NCBI RefSeq assembly: GCF_000223375.1
Contig: NC_017384.1
Location: 62,001-126,000 of the forward strand
DNA length: 64,000 nt
Reading direction: 5' to 3'
From: Ketogulonicigenium vulgare WSH-001
GTDB taxonomy: Bacteria; Pseudomonadota; Alphaproteobacteria; Rhodobacterales; Rhodobacteraceae
The position numbers and the translations under genes are program-made. The notes below the pieces were generated by a model that saw only the letters and a program-made list of their open reading frames with translations, was not told where the DNA came from and made no database searches. Of this stretch, positions 34,511 through 45,234 are shown one piece after another (the first letter of the stretch is position 1; each line of letters starts with the position of its first letter).

Positions 34511-37500
34511 ATGTCGATCAAGGCCAGTATCTACCACCTGACTCATTACACCTATGACCGTCCCGTCGTGCTTGCGCCGCAGGTCATCCGGCTGAAACCC
34601 GCGCCGCACAGCCGCACGAATGTGCTGTCACATACGCTGAAAGTGACGCCCGAAAACCATTTCGTGAATTATCAGCAGGATATCTACGGCAACTGGCTGG
34701 CGCGTTTCGTCTTTCCCGAACCCGTGCACGAGCTGAAGATCGAGGTCGACCTGCTGGCGGATATGACCGTCTATAACCCCTTTGATTTCTTTGTCGAAGA
34801 ACAGGCCGAATACTTCCCCTTCACCTATCCCCCCGAGATCGAAGAGGATCTTGCGGTTTACCTGAAACCCGAGCGCGCTGGCCCGCGGCTCAAGGCCTTT
34901 TTGCAAACCGTGCCACGCGCGCGCACCAGGATCGTCGACTTCCTTGTCGCCCTGAACCAACGCGTCGCAAATAGCGTGGGCTATGTCATCCGCATGGAGC
35001 CGGGTGTGCAGACGCCTGAAGAGACATTCAAGGTCGGCACCGGCTCTTGCCGCGACTCGTCATGGTTGCTGATACAGGCGCTGCGGCAGCTAGGCCTCGC
35101 GGCGCGGTTCGTGTCGGGCTATCTGATCCAGTTGAAACCGGATCTTGAGGCCTTGGACGGCCCCTCGGGCACCGATCACGACTTCACCGATCTGCATGCC
35201 TGGGTCGAGGTTTACCTTCCCGGCGCGGGCTGGGTCGGGCTTGACCCGACCTCGGGGCTGATGACGGGTGAAAGCCATATACCGCTGGCGGCAACGCCGC
35301 ATTACCGCAATGCCGCGCCGATTTCTGGCGGCTATTCCGCTGCGGGCGTGCCCGAGGTGGAATTCGACTTTGACATGAAGGTCACCCGCGTGGCCGAACA
35401 TCCCCGCATCACCAAGCCGTTTTCGGACGAGGCATGGGCGGCGCTGGACGCTTTGGGCCAAAAGGTTGATGCGTCGCTGGCGGCGGGGGATGTGCGCCTG
35501 ACCATGGGGGGCGAGCCGACATTCGTCTCGATCGATGATTTCGAGGCGGATGAATGGAATACCGGCGCTGTCGGCCCGACGAAGCGCGCCTTTGCCGATG
35601 AACTGATACGCCGTTTGCGCGACCGTTTTGCACCCGGTGGCTTCCTGCACTACGGCCAAGGCAAATGGTATCCGGGCGAGACACTGCCGCGGTGGACATT
35701 CTCGCTGTACTGGCGGGGCGATGGCCAGCCGATCTGGCAGGACCCCAGCCTGATCGCGGGCGATGCGCCGCTGAAAACGGCGACGGCAGAGACGGCCGAA
35801 GATCTGTTGGCGGCCTTGGCCGAGGAACTCGCGGTCGATCCGGCCTATATCCTGCCCGCCTATGAGGACCCCGGCGAATGGCTTTTGCGCGAGGCGAACC
35901 TGCCCGCGAATGTCACCCCCGAGAATTCCGAGCTGGACGACCCCGAGGCGCGCCTGCGCATCGCCCGCGTCTTTGAACGCGGCCTGACCACTCCAGCCGG
36001 TTTCGTGCTGCCGATACAAGCATGGCAGGCGCGCGCGGGCGGTCGGAAATGGCGGTCGGAAAAGTGGCGTCTGCGCCGCGGCCGTGTCTTTCTGGCGCCC
36101 GGTGACAGTGCGGTGGGGTACCGCCTGCCGCTGACCGCGCTACCCCATGTGCCGCCCGCCGAATATCCCTATATCAACCCGATCGACCCGACCGAGCCGC
36201 GCGGCGATCTGCCCCCTGCTGCGGGTGCGACGGGAACCGCCGCTGCTCCGCGTCCCCACAGCTTCACTCCCACGCCGCCGCCGCCGCAGCAGCAGCGTGA
36301 TGAGGTCGAGGGGCAGGTGCGCACCGCCATTTCCATCGAGCCGCGCGACGGGCGCCTGTGTGTCTTTATGCCGCCGCTGAGTGCGCTGGAGGATTACCTC
36401 GATCTGATCAACGCGACCGAGGCTGCGGCCAAACGCCTTGGCCTGCCTGTGCATATCGAAGGTTATGCCCCCCCAAGCGATCCGCGCCTGAACGTGATCC
36501 GCGTCGCCCCCGATCCGGGCGTGATCGAGGTGAACATCCACCCTGCCGCCAGTTGGGAGGAATGCGTCGCCACGACCGAGGCGGTCTACGAGGAGGCCCG
36601 ACAATCGCGCCTTGGGGCCGATAAATTCATGATCGACGGCCGCCACACCGGCACCGGTGGTGGCAATCATGTGGTGGTTGGCGGCGCGACGACCATGGAC
36701 AGCCCGTTTCTGCGTCGTCCCGATCTGCTGCGCAGCCTGATCCTGTTCTGGCAGCGGCACCCCAGCCTGTCCTATCTGTTCTCGGGCCTGTTCATCGGCC
36801 CGACCAGTCAAGCGCCCCGTATCGACGAGGCGCGCCATGACGGGTTGTACGAGCTAGAAATGGCGATGGCGCAGGTGCCAAATCCGGGGCAGGGGATGCC
36901 GCCCTTGCCCTGGCTGACCGACCGTCTGTTCCGCAACCTGCTGGTTGATGTCACCGGCAACACGCATCGCGCGGAAATCTGTATCGACAAGCTTTACTCG
37001 CCCGATGGCCCGACGGGGCGTCTGGGTCTGGTCGAGTTTCGCGGCTTTGAAATGCCGCCCAATCCGCGCATGAGCCTGGCGCAGCAATTGCTGATCCGCG
37101 CCATTATCGCGCGGCTGTGGCATAAGCCGATTGTGGGCGATCTGACGCGCTGGGGTACCAGTTTGCATGACCGTTTCATGCTGCCGCATTTTCTGTGGCA
37201 GGATTTTCAGGATGTGCTGGCCGATCTGACCGCCTTTGGCTTTCCCATGCAGTCCGAATGGTTTGCCGCGCAGGCCGAGTTCCGTTTCCCTTTCTACGGC
37301 GAGGTTACACTCGAGGATGTACATCTGGAGATCCGCCAAGCGCTCGAGCCATGGCATGTTCTGGGCGAGGTTGGCGCCATCGGTGGCACCGCGCGCTATA
37401 CCGACAGCTCGGTCGAGCGGTTGCAGGCAAAGCTGACCACCAGCGATCCCAGCCGCTATATCGTCACCTGCAACCAGCGCAAATTACCGCTGCAAAAGGT

Positions 37501-37831
37501 CGGCAGCGGTGTTGCGGTGGCGGGTGTGCGGTTCAAGGCATGGCAGCCCGCAATGGCGCTGCACCCGGTGCTGCCGGTGGATGCGCCATTGGTCTTCGAT
37601 ATTTTTGACACATGGACAGGGCGCGCGATCGGCGGTTGCACCTATCACGTCGCCCATCCCGGCGGGCGCAGCTACGACACGTTTCCGGTGAACGGATACG
37701 AGGCCGAGGCCCGCCGCCTTGCCCGTTTCACCCCCAGCGGCCACACGCCCGGCAGTTATTGGCCGCGCCCCGAGGTGCCACATCCCGAATTTCCGATGAC
37801 GCTGGATCTGCGGCGTCGCGCGGGCCTGTAA
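34511..37831 (+). CDS. Transglutaminase-like protein with DUF2126 domain
   Basis: The 1106-residue protein starts with a bacterial transglutaminase N-terminal beta domain ([12 protein letters not shown]), then a papain-fold core with the full triad C180 (G-S-C-R-D-S-S-W), H229 (D-L-H-A-W-V-E-V) and D245 (G-L-D-P-T-S-G). The remaining 800 residues are DUF2126, with a proline-rich linker near residue 580 and motifs such as G-N-H-V-V-V-G-G and G-R-H-T-G-T-G-G. It could act as a peptidase or amidase on an isopeptide-like product. First gene of a three-gene operon; no signal peptide. Confidence 0.9.
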   Translation: MSIKASIYHLTHYTYDRPVVLAPQVIRLKPAPHSRTNVLSHTLKVTPENHFVNYQQDIYGNWLARFVFPEPVHELKIEVDLLADMTVYNPFDFFVEEQAEYFPFTYPPEIEEDLAVYLKPERAGPRLKAFLQTVPRARTRIVDFLVALNQRVANSVGYVIRMEPGVQTPEETFKVGTGSCRDSSWLLIQALRQLGLAARFVSGYLIQLKPDLEALDGPSGTDHDFTDLHAWVEVYLPGAGWVGLDPTSGLMTGESHIPLAATPHYRNAAPISGGYSAAGVPEVEFDFDMKVTRVAEHPRITKPFSDEAWAALDALGQKVDASLAAGDVRLTMGGEPTFVSIDDFEADEWNTGAVGPTKRAFADELIRRLRDRFAPGGFLHYGQGKWYPGETLPRWTFSLYWRGDGQPIWQDPSLIAGDAPLKTATAETAEDLLAALAEELAVDPAYILPAYEDPGEWLLREANLPANVTPENSELDDPEARLRIARVFERGLTTPAGFVLPIQAWQARAGGRKWRSEKWRLRRGRVFLAPGDSAVGYRLPLTALPHVPPAEYPYINPIDPTEPRGDLPPAAGATGTAAAPRPHSFTPTPPPPQQQRDEVEGQVRTAISIEPRDGRLCVFMPPLSALEDYLDLINATEAAAKRLGLPVHIEGYAPPSDPRLNVIRVAPDPGVIEVNIHPAASWEECVATTEAVYEEARQSRLGADKFMIDGRHTGTGGGNHVVVGGATTMDSPFLRRPDLLRSLILFWQRHPSLSYLFSGLFIGPTSQAPRIDEARHDGLYELEMAMAQVPNPGQGMPPLPWLTDRLFRNLLVDVTGNTHRAEICIDKLYSPDGPTGRLGLVEFRGFEMPPNPRMSLAQQLLIRAIIARLWHKPIVGDLTRWGTSLHDRFMLPHFLWQDFQDVLADLTAFGFPMQSEWFAAQAEFRFPFYGEVTLEDVHLEIRQALEPWHVLGEVGAIGGTARYTDSSVERLQAKLTTSDPSRYIVTCNQRKLPLQKVGSGVAVAGVRFKAWQPAMALHPVLPVDAPLVFDIFDTWTGRAIGGCTYHVAHPGGRSYDTFPVNGYEAEARRLARFTPSGHTPGSYWPRPEVPHPEFPMTLDLRRRAGL

Positions 37832-37834
37832 AAG

Positions 37835-40213
37835 ATGTCGGCCCCGCCCAAGGATTTGCTGCGCGATTACGCGCCGCTGCCCGGTGTGCCTGATGAGCTG
37901 ATGACCGATAGCGGCCAGATCCGGCCGCTGTGGCAAAAGTTCCTGTCGCATTTTCAAAGCCTTGGGGCGGATGATCTGGCCCGCCGTTTCGCGCGCGGGG
38001 ATGAATATCTGCGCGATGCGGGCGTGTTCTTTCGCCAATATGGCAATAATGACAGCAGTGAACGGGACTGGCCGCTCAGCCATGTGCCGGTGCTGGTGGA
38101 TGATGCCGAATGGCAGGATATTACCGCAGGTCTGATCCAACGCGCGGATCTGCTGGAACAGATTGTCGCGGATTTGTACGGTCCGGCGCAGCTTGTGTCC
38201 GATGGTCATTTACCCGCAGGGTTGATCGCCCAAAGCCCCGAATACCTGCGTCCGCTGATCGGGATGAAACCCGCATCCGGCCATTTCCTGAATGTCATCG
38301 CCTTCGAGATTGGTCGCGGCCCCGATGGGCGCTGGTGGGTGCTGTCGGACCGCACGCAGGCGCCTTCGGGCGCGGGCTTTGCGTTGGAAAACCGTGCCGC
38401 AACCCTGCGCGCTTTTGGCGAGTTCTTTGGCGAGGGCAAGGTGCACTGGCTGTCGGCCTATTTCAGGGCGCTGCGCGAGATGATCGCAGATTTGGCCGGG
38501 GGCGATGCGGGGCGCGCCGCAATCCTGACGCCGGGGCCGCTGAACGATACCTATTACGAACACGCCTATATTGCGCGCCATCTGGGCCTGATGCTGCTGC
38601 AGGGCGAGGATCTGACCGTCGAGGGTGACCGCGTCATGGTGCGCACGGTATCTGGGCCGCAGCCCATGTCGGTGCTGTGGCGGCGGGTCGATGCGGCGTG
38701 GATGGACCCGCTTGCGCTGAACGACACATCCCAGCTCGGAATCCCCGGTCTGGTCGAGGCTTTGCGCGCCGGCAATATTGCCGTGCTGAACGCGCTGGGC
38801 GCGGGGCTGGTCGAAATGCGGGCGCTGATGGCCTTTATGCCGCGTATCGCCGAGGTGTTGACCGGCGGCCCGCTGCTTATTCCGAATGTGGCGACCTGGT
38901 GGTGCGGCGATAGAGATGCGCGCGCGCATGTGCTGGCCCATGCGGATAAACTCTCGATCACGCCTGCGCTGTTCACGCGGGCGGCGTTTGACGACGATCA
39001 CGGGGCCGAGGAAACCGGCTGGATGCGCGCGCCTGTGGACGCGCCGCTGCCCGATCGGCTGGCGATCGATGGCCCTTTGCTGGTCGGGCAAGAGGCGGTG
39101 ACCCTCTCGACCACCCCCGCCTATATCGACGGCCGCCTGCAACCGCGCCCCACAGCGCTGCGGGTCTTTCTGGCGCGCACCGCCGACGGCTGGCAGGTCA
39201 TGCCGGGCGGTTATGCGCGCATCGGCATGGGCGGTGACCCATCTGCGCTGGCAATGCAGCGCGGCGGGGCGGTGGCCGATGTCTGGGTGGTCAGCGACAC
39301 GCCGGTGCCGCGTATCACCATGCCGCCATCGCGCGCGACTGGCCTGCGCGCGGATATGGGCCTGCTGCCCGCCCGCGCCGCCGATAACCTGTTCTGGCTG
39401 GGCCGCTATATCGAACGGGCCGAAGGGATCATGCGCCTGCAACGCGCGTGGCATCTGCGCCTTGCCGATGACCCCGAACAGATCAGCCCGCTGCTGTCAT
39501 GGCTGGATGATTACCTGCGCGGGCAGGGGATCGACCCGGACGAGCGTGTGCCCGAAGCGTTGCACAGCGTTCTTTCCGCCGCGATTGGCAGCGCGGCCAA
39601 AGTGCGGGACCGTTTCTCGGTCGATGCGTGGATGGCGCTGAACGATCTGGCGCGTACGGCGCGGCGCATGTCGGGCACAGTGGTCCCCGGCACGGACGAG
39701 GCGCGCGCCATGGGGATCTTGTTGCGCAAGATCAGCGGCATTTCGGGGCTGGTGCATGAAAACATGTATCGCTTTACCGGTTGGCGATTCCTGACCATTG
39801 GCCGCAGCCTGGAACGCGCCGCCGCGATGGCGGGGCAGTTGGCCGCGATGGCGGATGCGGGCGCACCCGATGGTGCGCTGGATCTGGCGATCGAGGTCGG
39901 CGACAGTACGATGACCCATCGTCGCCGCTTTAGCATCGATACCAGCCGCGCGACTGTGGTGGATTTGCTGGGGCTGGATGTGTTGAACCCGCGTGCGATC
40001 CTGTATCACCTGACCGCGCTTTTGGATCAGATCGCCCAGTTGCCGGGGGTTGATGCGCGCAGCGATCATGCCGATGTGTGGCGCGGGGTCACGCAATTGC
40101 ATGGCCGCCTGTCGGTGCTGACCCCCGAGGCGTTGGATACCGAGGCGCTGCTGGCCTGCCGCGCCGAGATATGGCAGCTTTCCGATCTATTGACCGCGGC
40201 CTTCTTTCGCTAG
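37835..40213 (+). CDS. Circularly permuted type 2 ATP-grasp protein fused to an alpha-E domain
   Basis: The 792-residue protein joins two families that are often separate genes. Residues 1 to about 480 are a circularly permuted ATP-grasp domain (D-L-Y-G-P-A-Q-L; S-D-R-T-Q-A-P-S-G-A-G; T-P-G-P-L-N-D-T-Y-Y-E-H; V-L-N-A-L-G-A-G-L-V-E). Residues about 505-792 are the all-helical alpha-E domain (A-D-N-L-F-W-L-G-R-Y-I-E-R-A-E). ATP-grasp enzymes form amide bonds through acyl phosphates, so a peptide ligase is predicted; alpha-E function is unknown. It starts three bases after the upstream stop. Confidence 0.9.
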   Translation: MSAPPKDLLRDYAPLPGVPDELMTDSGQIRPLWQKFLSHFQSLGADDLARRFARGDEYLRDAGVFFRQYGNNDSSERDWPLSHVPVLVDDAEWQDITAGLIQRADLLEQIVADLYGPAQLVSDGHLPAGLIAQSPEYLRPLIGMKPASGHFLNVIAFEIGRGPDGRWWVLSDRTQAPSGAGFALENRAATLRAFGEFFGEGKVHWLSAYFRALREMIADLAGGDAGRAAILTPGPLNDTYYEHAYIARHLGLMLLQGEDLTVEGDRVMVRTVSGPQPMSVLWRRVDAAWMDPLALNDTSQLGIPGLVEALRAGNIAVLNALGAGLVEMRALMAFMPRIAEVLTGGPLLIPNVATWWCGDRDARAHVLAHADKLSITPALFTRAAFDDDHGAEETGWMRAPVDAPLPDRLAIDGPLLVGQEAVTLSTTPAYIDGRLQPRPTALRVFLARTADGWQVMPGGYARIGMGGDPSALAMQRGGAVADVWVVSDTPVPRITMPPSRATGLRADMGLLPARAADNLFWLGRYIERAEGIMRLQRAWHLRLADDPEQISPLLSWLDDYLRGQGIDPDERVPEALHSVLSAAIGSAAKVRDRFSVDAWMALNDLARTARRMSGTVVPGTDEARAMGILLRKISGISGLVHENMYRFTGWRFLTIGRSLERAAAMAGQLAAMADAGAPDGALDLAIEVGDSTMTHRRRFSIDTSRATVVDLLGLDVLNPRAILYHLTALLDQIAQLPGVDARSDHADVWRGVTQLHGRLSVLTPEALDTEALLACRAEIWQLSDLLTAAFFR

Positions 40214-40221
40214 GATGCGCC

Positions 40222-41100
40222 ATGATCTACGATATCCGCCTCAGCATGCGCTATCACTATGGCAGCCCCGCGATGGGCGGGCGCCATGTGTTGCGCCTGT
40301 TGCCCTATAATATTGCCGGGGTGCAGCAGGTCGAGCGGGCGCAACTGGTGATCGAGCCCGCGCCGCATACACGCAGCGATAGCGTTGATTTTTACGGCAA
40401 TGTCACCACCAGTCTTGTACTGACCAACGCGCATGATGCGATTGACTTTACCATGACCGCCCGCGTCCAGCGCACCCGGCCCGAGGATCTGTTTGACACC
40501 ACGCCCTCGCTTGCAGGGATTGCGGCGCAGGTGGCGGGATGGCGCGACCTGTCGCGCGCCTCGCCGCATCATTACCTGATGCCCTCGCCGCGGGTGATCC
40601 GCGATGCGGATGTGGCCGCTTGGGCGCGCGATGTGGTTGCGGGCGCGCCGACGGTGTTTGATGCCGCAAACCGCCTGAACTGCGCCCTGCACGATCTGAT
40701 GCGCTATGATCCCGATGCGACCACTGTCGAGACCTCCCTGTCCGAGGCCTTTGCCGCGCGCCACGGCGTCTGTCAGGATTTCTCGCATATCATGATCGCG
40801 GCTCTGCGCGATCTGGGCGTGCCCGCAGGTTATGTCAGCGGCTTGCTGCGCACCAGCCCGCCGCCCGGTCAGCCTCGTCTAGAGGGGGCGGATGCGATGC
40901 ACGCCTGGGTCGCTGTCTGGTGCGGGCGTGAACTTGGCTGGGTGCAATTCGACCCGACCAACGCCGTGCGCGCGGGCACGGACCATATCCTGATCGCCAC
41001 CGGGCGCGACTATTCCGATGTCGCGCCGGTCAAAGGGGTGCTGCGATCCTCTGGCGCGCAGACAGCGGCTCAGGCGGTGGATGTGGTGCCGCTGGACTGA
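40222..41100 (+). CDS. Transglutaminase-like cysteine peptidase family protein
   Basis: The 292-residue protein has the transglutaminase N-terminal domain (Y-H-Y-G-S-P-A-M; L-P-Y-N-I) and the papain-fold triad C184 (H-G-V-C-Q-D-F-S-H), H227 (A-M-H-A-W-V) and D244 (Q-F-D-P-T-N). Such proteins accompany ATP-grasp/alpha-E genes and are thought to cut or transfer the peptide product. ATG 40222 follows AGGATG eight bases after the upstream stop. Its 3' end overlaps the convergent RND gene by 31 bases. Confidence 0.9.
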   Translation: MIYDIRLSMRYHYGSPAMGGRHVLRLLPYNIAGVQQVERAQLVIEPAPHTRSDSVDFYGNVTTSLVLTNAHDAIDFTMTARVQRTRPEDLFDTTPSLAGIAAQVAGWRDLSRASPHHYLMPSPRVIRDADVAAWARDVVAGAPTVFDAANRLNCALHDLMRYDPDATTVETSLSEAFAARHGVCQDFSHIMIAALRDLGVPAGYVSGLLRTSPPPGQPRLEGADAMHAWVAVWCGRELGWVQFDPTNAVRAGTDHILIATGRDYSDVAPVKGVLRSSGAQTAAQAVDVVPLD

Positions 41101-44100
41101 TCGGTTGGCTGATCCTGTTCGGGTTTCAGGTTGAACACGGCGCAATAGAGGGCCGGCACAAAGACCAGCGTGATCAGCGTGCCTGCGATAATCCCGCCCA
41201 TCATCGCATAGGCCATCGGGCCCCAGAACACCTCGCGCGAGATTGGGATCAGCGCAAGGCTGGCCGCCGCCGCCGTCAGCAGGATCGGCCGGGCGCGCGA
41301 ATCTGCGGCGTGGAACACGGCATCCCAGCGGCTGCGCCCGCGCAGGCGTTCTTCCTCGACCTCGTGGACAAGGATGATCGCATTGCGCAGCAGGATCCCG
41401 ATCAGCGCCAAGATCCCCAGAATTGCCACGAACCCAAGCGGCGATCCGCTGGGTAGCATCGCCGCCACCACACCGATAATCGCCAGGGGCGCGGTCGCCA
41501 TCACGATGAACATCAGGCGAAAGCTTTGCAATTGCACCATGATCAGCAGCATCATCACCAGCAGCATGATCGGCACGACAGCGACAATGGGACCGATACT
41601 GTCTTCACTACTCTCGACGGTGCCGCCGGGCGCGATCGTATAGCCCGTAGGCAGATCCGCAGCCAGCGTTGCGATCTGCGGTGTCAGATCCGCCACGATC
41701 GAGACCGCCTGCGCATCCCCGACCAGCCCGGCGCGTACGGTGATCGTGGGCAGCCCCTCGCGTCGCATGATCGTGGGCTGTTCTTGCTCCCACGCCAGGC
41801 TGGCAAAGCTGGCGAGCGGCATGGCGATGCCTGCGCTGGTGCCAAATTGCAGGCCCTGCAGGCGCGACAGGCTGCCGCGATCATCATCCGACCCGCGCGC
41901 AACGACATCGACCAGATAGATGTCATCGCGCAGTTGCGTGACGGTGGTGCCCGTAAAGATCGTCTGCAAGGATTGCGCGACATCCGATTGCGTCAGGCCG
42001 AACTGGCGCATCTTTTCCTGATCCAGCTCTAGCCGCACACTGCGGGCGGGTTCGGACCAATCCAGCGTGACATGCGACAGGCGGGGATCGGCGGACATGA
42101 CGCCCGCCACTTGCCGCGCCGCCTCGCGCAGCAGTGCAGGATCGGTCCCTTGGATGCGGTATTGCACCGGCTTTCCGACAGGGGGGCCCAGCTCGATCAG
42201 GCTGGCGTAAACCTCGGCCCCCGGCAGGGCATGACGGGTGAAGTCGTCCAGAGCCGCGCGCAAGCGATCGCGCGCCGCCAGGTCGCGGGTTTGGATGATG
42301 ACCTGCGCCATATGCGGCGCGCCGGTGGGCAGATCCAGCGCCAGAACAAAGCGCGGCGTGGGGCCGCCGATATAGCTGGACCAGAATCTGACTTCATCGC
42401 GCGTTGCCAGAAAATCCTCGATCTTTGTCACGGCACTGGCGGTCGCATTGATCGAGGCGTTTTGCGCCAGGGTCACATCGACGATCAGCTCGGTCCGGTC
42501 CGATGTCGGGAAGAACTGTTGATCGACATAGCGCATCCCAAAGGCCGAGATGGCAAAAAGCGCAACCGTGCCCGCGATGACCACCCAGCGCGCCCGCATC
42601 GCAAAGCGCAGCATGGCGTGATAGGCGCGGCGCAAGCGGCCCGCTGGTTTATGCGCATGTTTCAGCTTTGCCGGCAGCAAGGTCACGCCCAGCAGCGGCG
42701 CGAACAGCACGGCAACAACCCAAGACAGCGTCAGCGCCGCCGCAATCACCACGAACAGCGAGAACGTATATTCCCCCGCCATCGAGGCGTTTAGCCCGAT
42801 CGGCACAAATCCCGCGACCGTAATCAGCGTGCCGGTCAGCATCGGTGCCGCGATGGACGTCCAGGCATAGGAAGCGGCCTTGACCAGATTTTCCCCCATC
42901 TCGAGGCGCGAGATCATCGTTTCAATCGCGATCATCGCATCATCGACCAGCAGCCCCAGTGCGATGATCAGCGCGCCCAGCGACACCCGCTGCAGCGTGA
43001 TGCCGAAATATTCCATCACGACAAAGGTCAGCGCCAGGACCAGCGGGATCGACAGGCTGACGACCATCCCCGCCCGCAGACCAAGGCTGATGAAACTGAC
43101 GGCCAGCACGATGGCGACAGCCTCGACCAGCGCACGGACGAAGTGATTGATCGCCTCGTCCACCACATGGGGTTGGTCGGCAATGCGGGTAATCTCGATC
43201 CCGATGGGCAGCTCTGCCGCGACGCGTGCCATCAGATCATCCAGCGCCGTGCCAAAGGCCTGAATATTTGCGCCATCGCGCATCCCGACGCCAAGGCCGA
43301 TCGCAGGCACGCCATTGGCGCGGAACACGAAAGAGGCGGGGGTCTCATATCCCGCGCGCACATCGGCAACGTCGGACAGGCGGAAATACTTATCCTCGAT
43401 GCGCAGACTGACATTCGCCACATCCTGCGCATCGGTGAATTGACCGCCCATGCGCAGGAAAATCCGCTCGTCCCCGGCGGTGATCGTGCCTGCGGGGTTG
43501 ATCTGGTTTTGCTGGTTCAGCGTATCCAGCACGGATTGCTGATCGACGCCCAAGGCGGCAAGGCGCTGGCTGGAAAATTCGATATAGACGCGTTCGTCCT
43601 GTGCGCCGATCATCTCGACCTTGCCGGCATCCTCCAGCATCAAAATGGCGCTGCGGACACGGTCTACCTCGTCGCGCAATTCGCGCGGGGTAAAGCCATC
43701 GGCGGTAAAGGCATAAATGCTGCCAAAGACATCGCCAAAATTGTCGTTGAACGAAAAGCCGCTGAATTCCCACGGCATGTCTGCGCGCAGATCGCTCATC
43801 ATATTGCGCATATCGCGCCAGGCATTGGTCACATCCGCGCCGCGCACCTCGGGGCGCAGTTCGACGAAAACGACAGAGACACCTGGATAGGTGGTGGATC
43901 GCGTGTAATCCAGCCCATCAAGGTCCTGCAGCTTGCGTTCGATCCGGCTGGTGACTTGCTCGACCGTCTGTTCGATGGTCGCGCCGGGCAGGGCGGCGCT
44001 GATCACCGCAGTTTTCAGCGTGAACGAGGGGTCTTCCTCGCGCCCAAGGTTCATGAACGAAAACGCGCCTGCAACCACGGCGACGATCATCAAAAACCAC

Positions 44101-44156
44101 ACGAGCGAGCGGTGCGCCAGCGCCCATTCGGAAAGGTTGAACCGGGGTGTGGTCAT
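41070..44156 (-). CDS. RND efflux transporter permease (AcrB-like)
   Basis: The 1028-residue inner-membrane proton antiporter has the duplicated RND architecture: helix 1 then a large periplasmic loop, helices 2-6, helix 7, a second loop and helices 8-12. The proton-relay pair is in helix 4 (G-L-L-V-D-D-A-M). The helix-10 position that is lysine in AcrB is arginine here (G-I-L-L-R-N-A-I), seen in several RND branches. No outer-membrane factor gene is nearby, so it presumably uses a TolC encoded elsewhere. Substrates unknown. Overlaps its adaptor gene by four bases. Confidence 0.92.
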   Translation of the reverse strand: MTTPRFNLSEWALAHRSLVWFLMIVAVVAGAFSFMNLGREEDPSFTLKTAVISAALPGATIEQTVEQVTSRIERKLQDLDGLDYTRSTTYPGVSVVFVELRPEVRGADVTNAWRDMRNMMSDLRADMPWEFSGFSFNDNFGDVFGSIYAFTADGFTPRELRDEVDRVRSAILMLEDAGKVEMIGAQDERVYIEFSSQRLAALGVDQQSVLDTLNQQNQINPAGTITAGDERIFLRMGGQFTDAQDVANVSLRIEDKYFRLSDVADVRAGYETPASFVFRANGVPAIGLGVGMRDGANIQAFGTALDDLMARVAAELPIGIEITRIADQPHVVDEAINHFVRALVEAVAIVLAVSFISLGLRAGMVVSLSIPLVLALTFVVMEYFGITLQRVSLGALIIALGLLVDDAMIAIETMISRLEMGENLVKAASYAWTSIAAPMLTGTLITVAGFVPIGLNASMAGEYTFSLFVVIAAALTLSWVVAVLFAPLLGVTLLPAKLKHAHKPAGRLRRAYHAMLRFAMRARWVVIAGTVALFAISAFGMRYVDQQFFPTSDRTELIVDVTLAQNASINATASAVTKIEDFLATRDEVRFWSSYIGGPTPRFVLALDLPTGAPHMAQVIIQTRDLAARDRLRAALDDFTRHALPGAEVYASLIELGPPVGKPVQYRIQGTDPALLREAARQVAGVMSADPRLSHVTLDWSEPARSVRLELDQEKMRQFGLTQSDVAQSLQTIFTGTTVTQLRDDIYLVDVVARGSDDDRGSLSRLQGLQFGTSAGIAMPLASFASLAWEQEQPTIMRREGLPTITVRAGLVGDAQAVSIVADLTPQIATLAADLPTGYTIAPGGTVESSEDSIGPIVAVVPIMLLVMMLLIMVQLQSFRLMFIVMATAPLAIIGVVAAMLPSGSPLGFVAILGILALIGILLRNAIILVHEVEEERLRGRSRWDAVFHAADSRARPILLTAAAASLALIPISREVFWGPMAYAMMGGIIAGTLITLVFVPALYCAVFNLKPEQDQPTDQSSGTTSTA

Positions 44157-45232
44157 CGCGTTTGTCCCTCATTGCGCGGCCCGACGCTCTGGCCCTCGGT
44201 CAGACTGTTAATGCCGCGGATGACGATTTCATCGCCCGCAGCAAGGCCCTCTAGGATGACGATGCGCGGATCTGCGCCAAAGCCGTCCAGCGCCTCGCCC
44301 AAGGTGACGGGAATGCGCGTCACGCGGCGCGCGTCCCCCATGCTGTCCACACGCCAGACGGCGGGCGCATCGCCCGGGATGATTGCGGCCTGCGGCAACG
44401 TCAGCAGCGCGCCGCCCGCGCCGTCGATGGCAACGGTGGCGATCATACCGATGCGATAGGCGGCAGGCGCATCATTGGGCAGCGACAGATGCACACGGCG
44501 AAACCGCAAGCTGGCGTCGCTGACCGGTTCGATCAGGCGCAGGGACCCGCTGATCGGGGGCGTATCCTCGGTGCGGATCGAGACCTGAAAGCTTTGATCG
44601 GGGCGCAGGGCGGCGGCATAGCTTTCGGGCAGGTCAAACAGCACTTCGCGCCGGTCGGTGTCGACCATCTGCATGACCGGCGTGCCTGCGGCCACCACAT
44701 CACCCATCTCGGCCATGGTCGCGATGATCACGCCATCATAAGGCGCGCTGAGGACCGAGAAATTCAGCGCATCGCGTGCGGCGGCAAGGCTGGCCTCGGC
44801 CTGTGCGACGCCTGAATCCGCATTGGCCTTGGCCTGCTGCGCAGTATCGAGCTGCGCCTGTGACAGCGAGCCGCGATCAAACAGCGATTGCGCGCGATCA
44901 AAGGCGGTTTCGGTCGTATCGCGCTGGGCGGTTGCGCTGGCCAGTGTCGCCATCGCCGCATCCACATCCTGCTGCAAGCTGACCTGATCAAGCCGCGCCA
45001 GCACCTCGCCGCGTGTGACGCTATCGCCGATATCGACCAGCCTTTCGCGCAGGCGGCCCAGCGTTTGAAAGGAAAGATAGGTCTCGCTTTGCGAGGCGAT
45101 CACCCCCGTCACATCGCGGCTGATCCCGGCGCCGCTGGCCAGAATTTCGCTGATAACAGGGCGGGGCGTTTGGGCACTGGCGGCCGTGCCCAAGGCGCAA
45201 AGGATCACCGCGATGATAGAAAGGTGGCGCAT
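44153..45232 (-). CDS. RND efflux periplasmic adaptor (second membrane fusion protein)
   Basis: The 359-residue adaptor has a signal peptide (cut near A-S-A-Q), a lipoyl half (G-R-L-R-E-R-L-V-D-I-G-D-S-V), an alpha-hairpin (about 75-140), the A-P-Y-D-G-V-I lipoyl return strand and beta-barrel/proximal domains. ATG 45232 sits eight bases after AGGAG; ATG 45238 overlaps the upstream stop (ATGA) but is only two bases from that site. Confidence 0.9.
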   Translation of the reverse strand: MRHLSIIAVILCALGTAASAQTPRPVISEILASGAGISRDVTGVIASQSETYLSFQTLGRLRERLVDIGDSVTRGEVLARLDQVSLQQDVDAAMATLASATAQRDTTETAFDRAQSLFDRGSLSQAQLDTAQQAKANADSGVAQAEASLAAARDALNFSVLSAPYDGVIIATMAEMGDVVAAGTPVMQMVDTDRREVLFDLPESYAAALRPDQSFQVSIRTEDTPPISGSLRLIEPVSDASLRFRRVHLSLPNDAPAAYRIGMIATVAIDGAGGALLTLPQAAIIPGDAPAVWRVDSMGDARRVTRIPVTLGEALDGFGADPRIVILEGLAAGDEIVIRGINSLTEGQSVGPRNEGQTR

Positions 45233-45234
45233 GA

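Noticed and set aside
38210..39454. 414-codon open frame on the minus strand
   Set aside because: Antisense to the ATP-grasp/alpha-E gene, which has family motifs throughout.
43143..44459. 438-codon open frame on the plus strand
   Set aside because: Antisense to the RND permease and adaptor genes; no recognisable motifs and no ribosome site.
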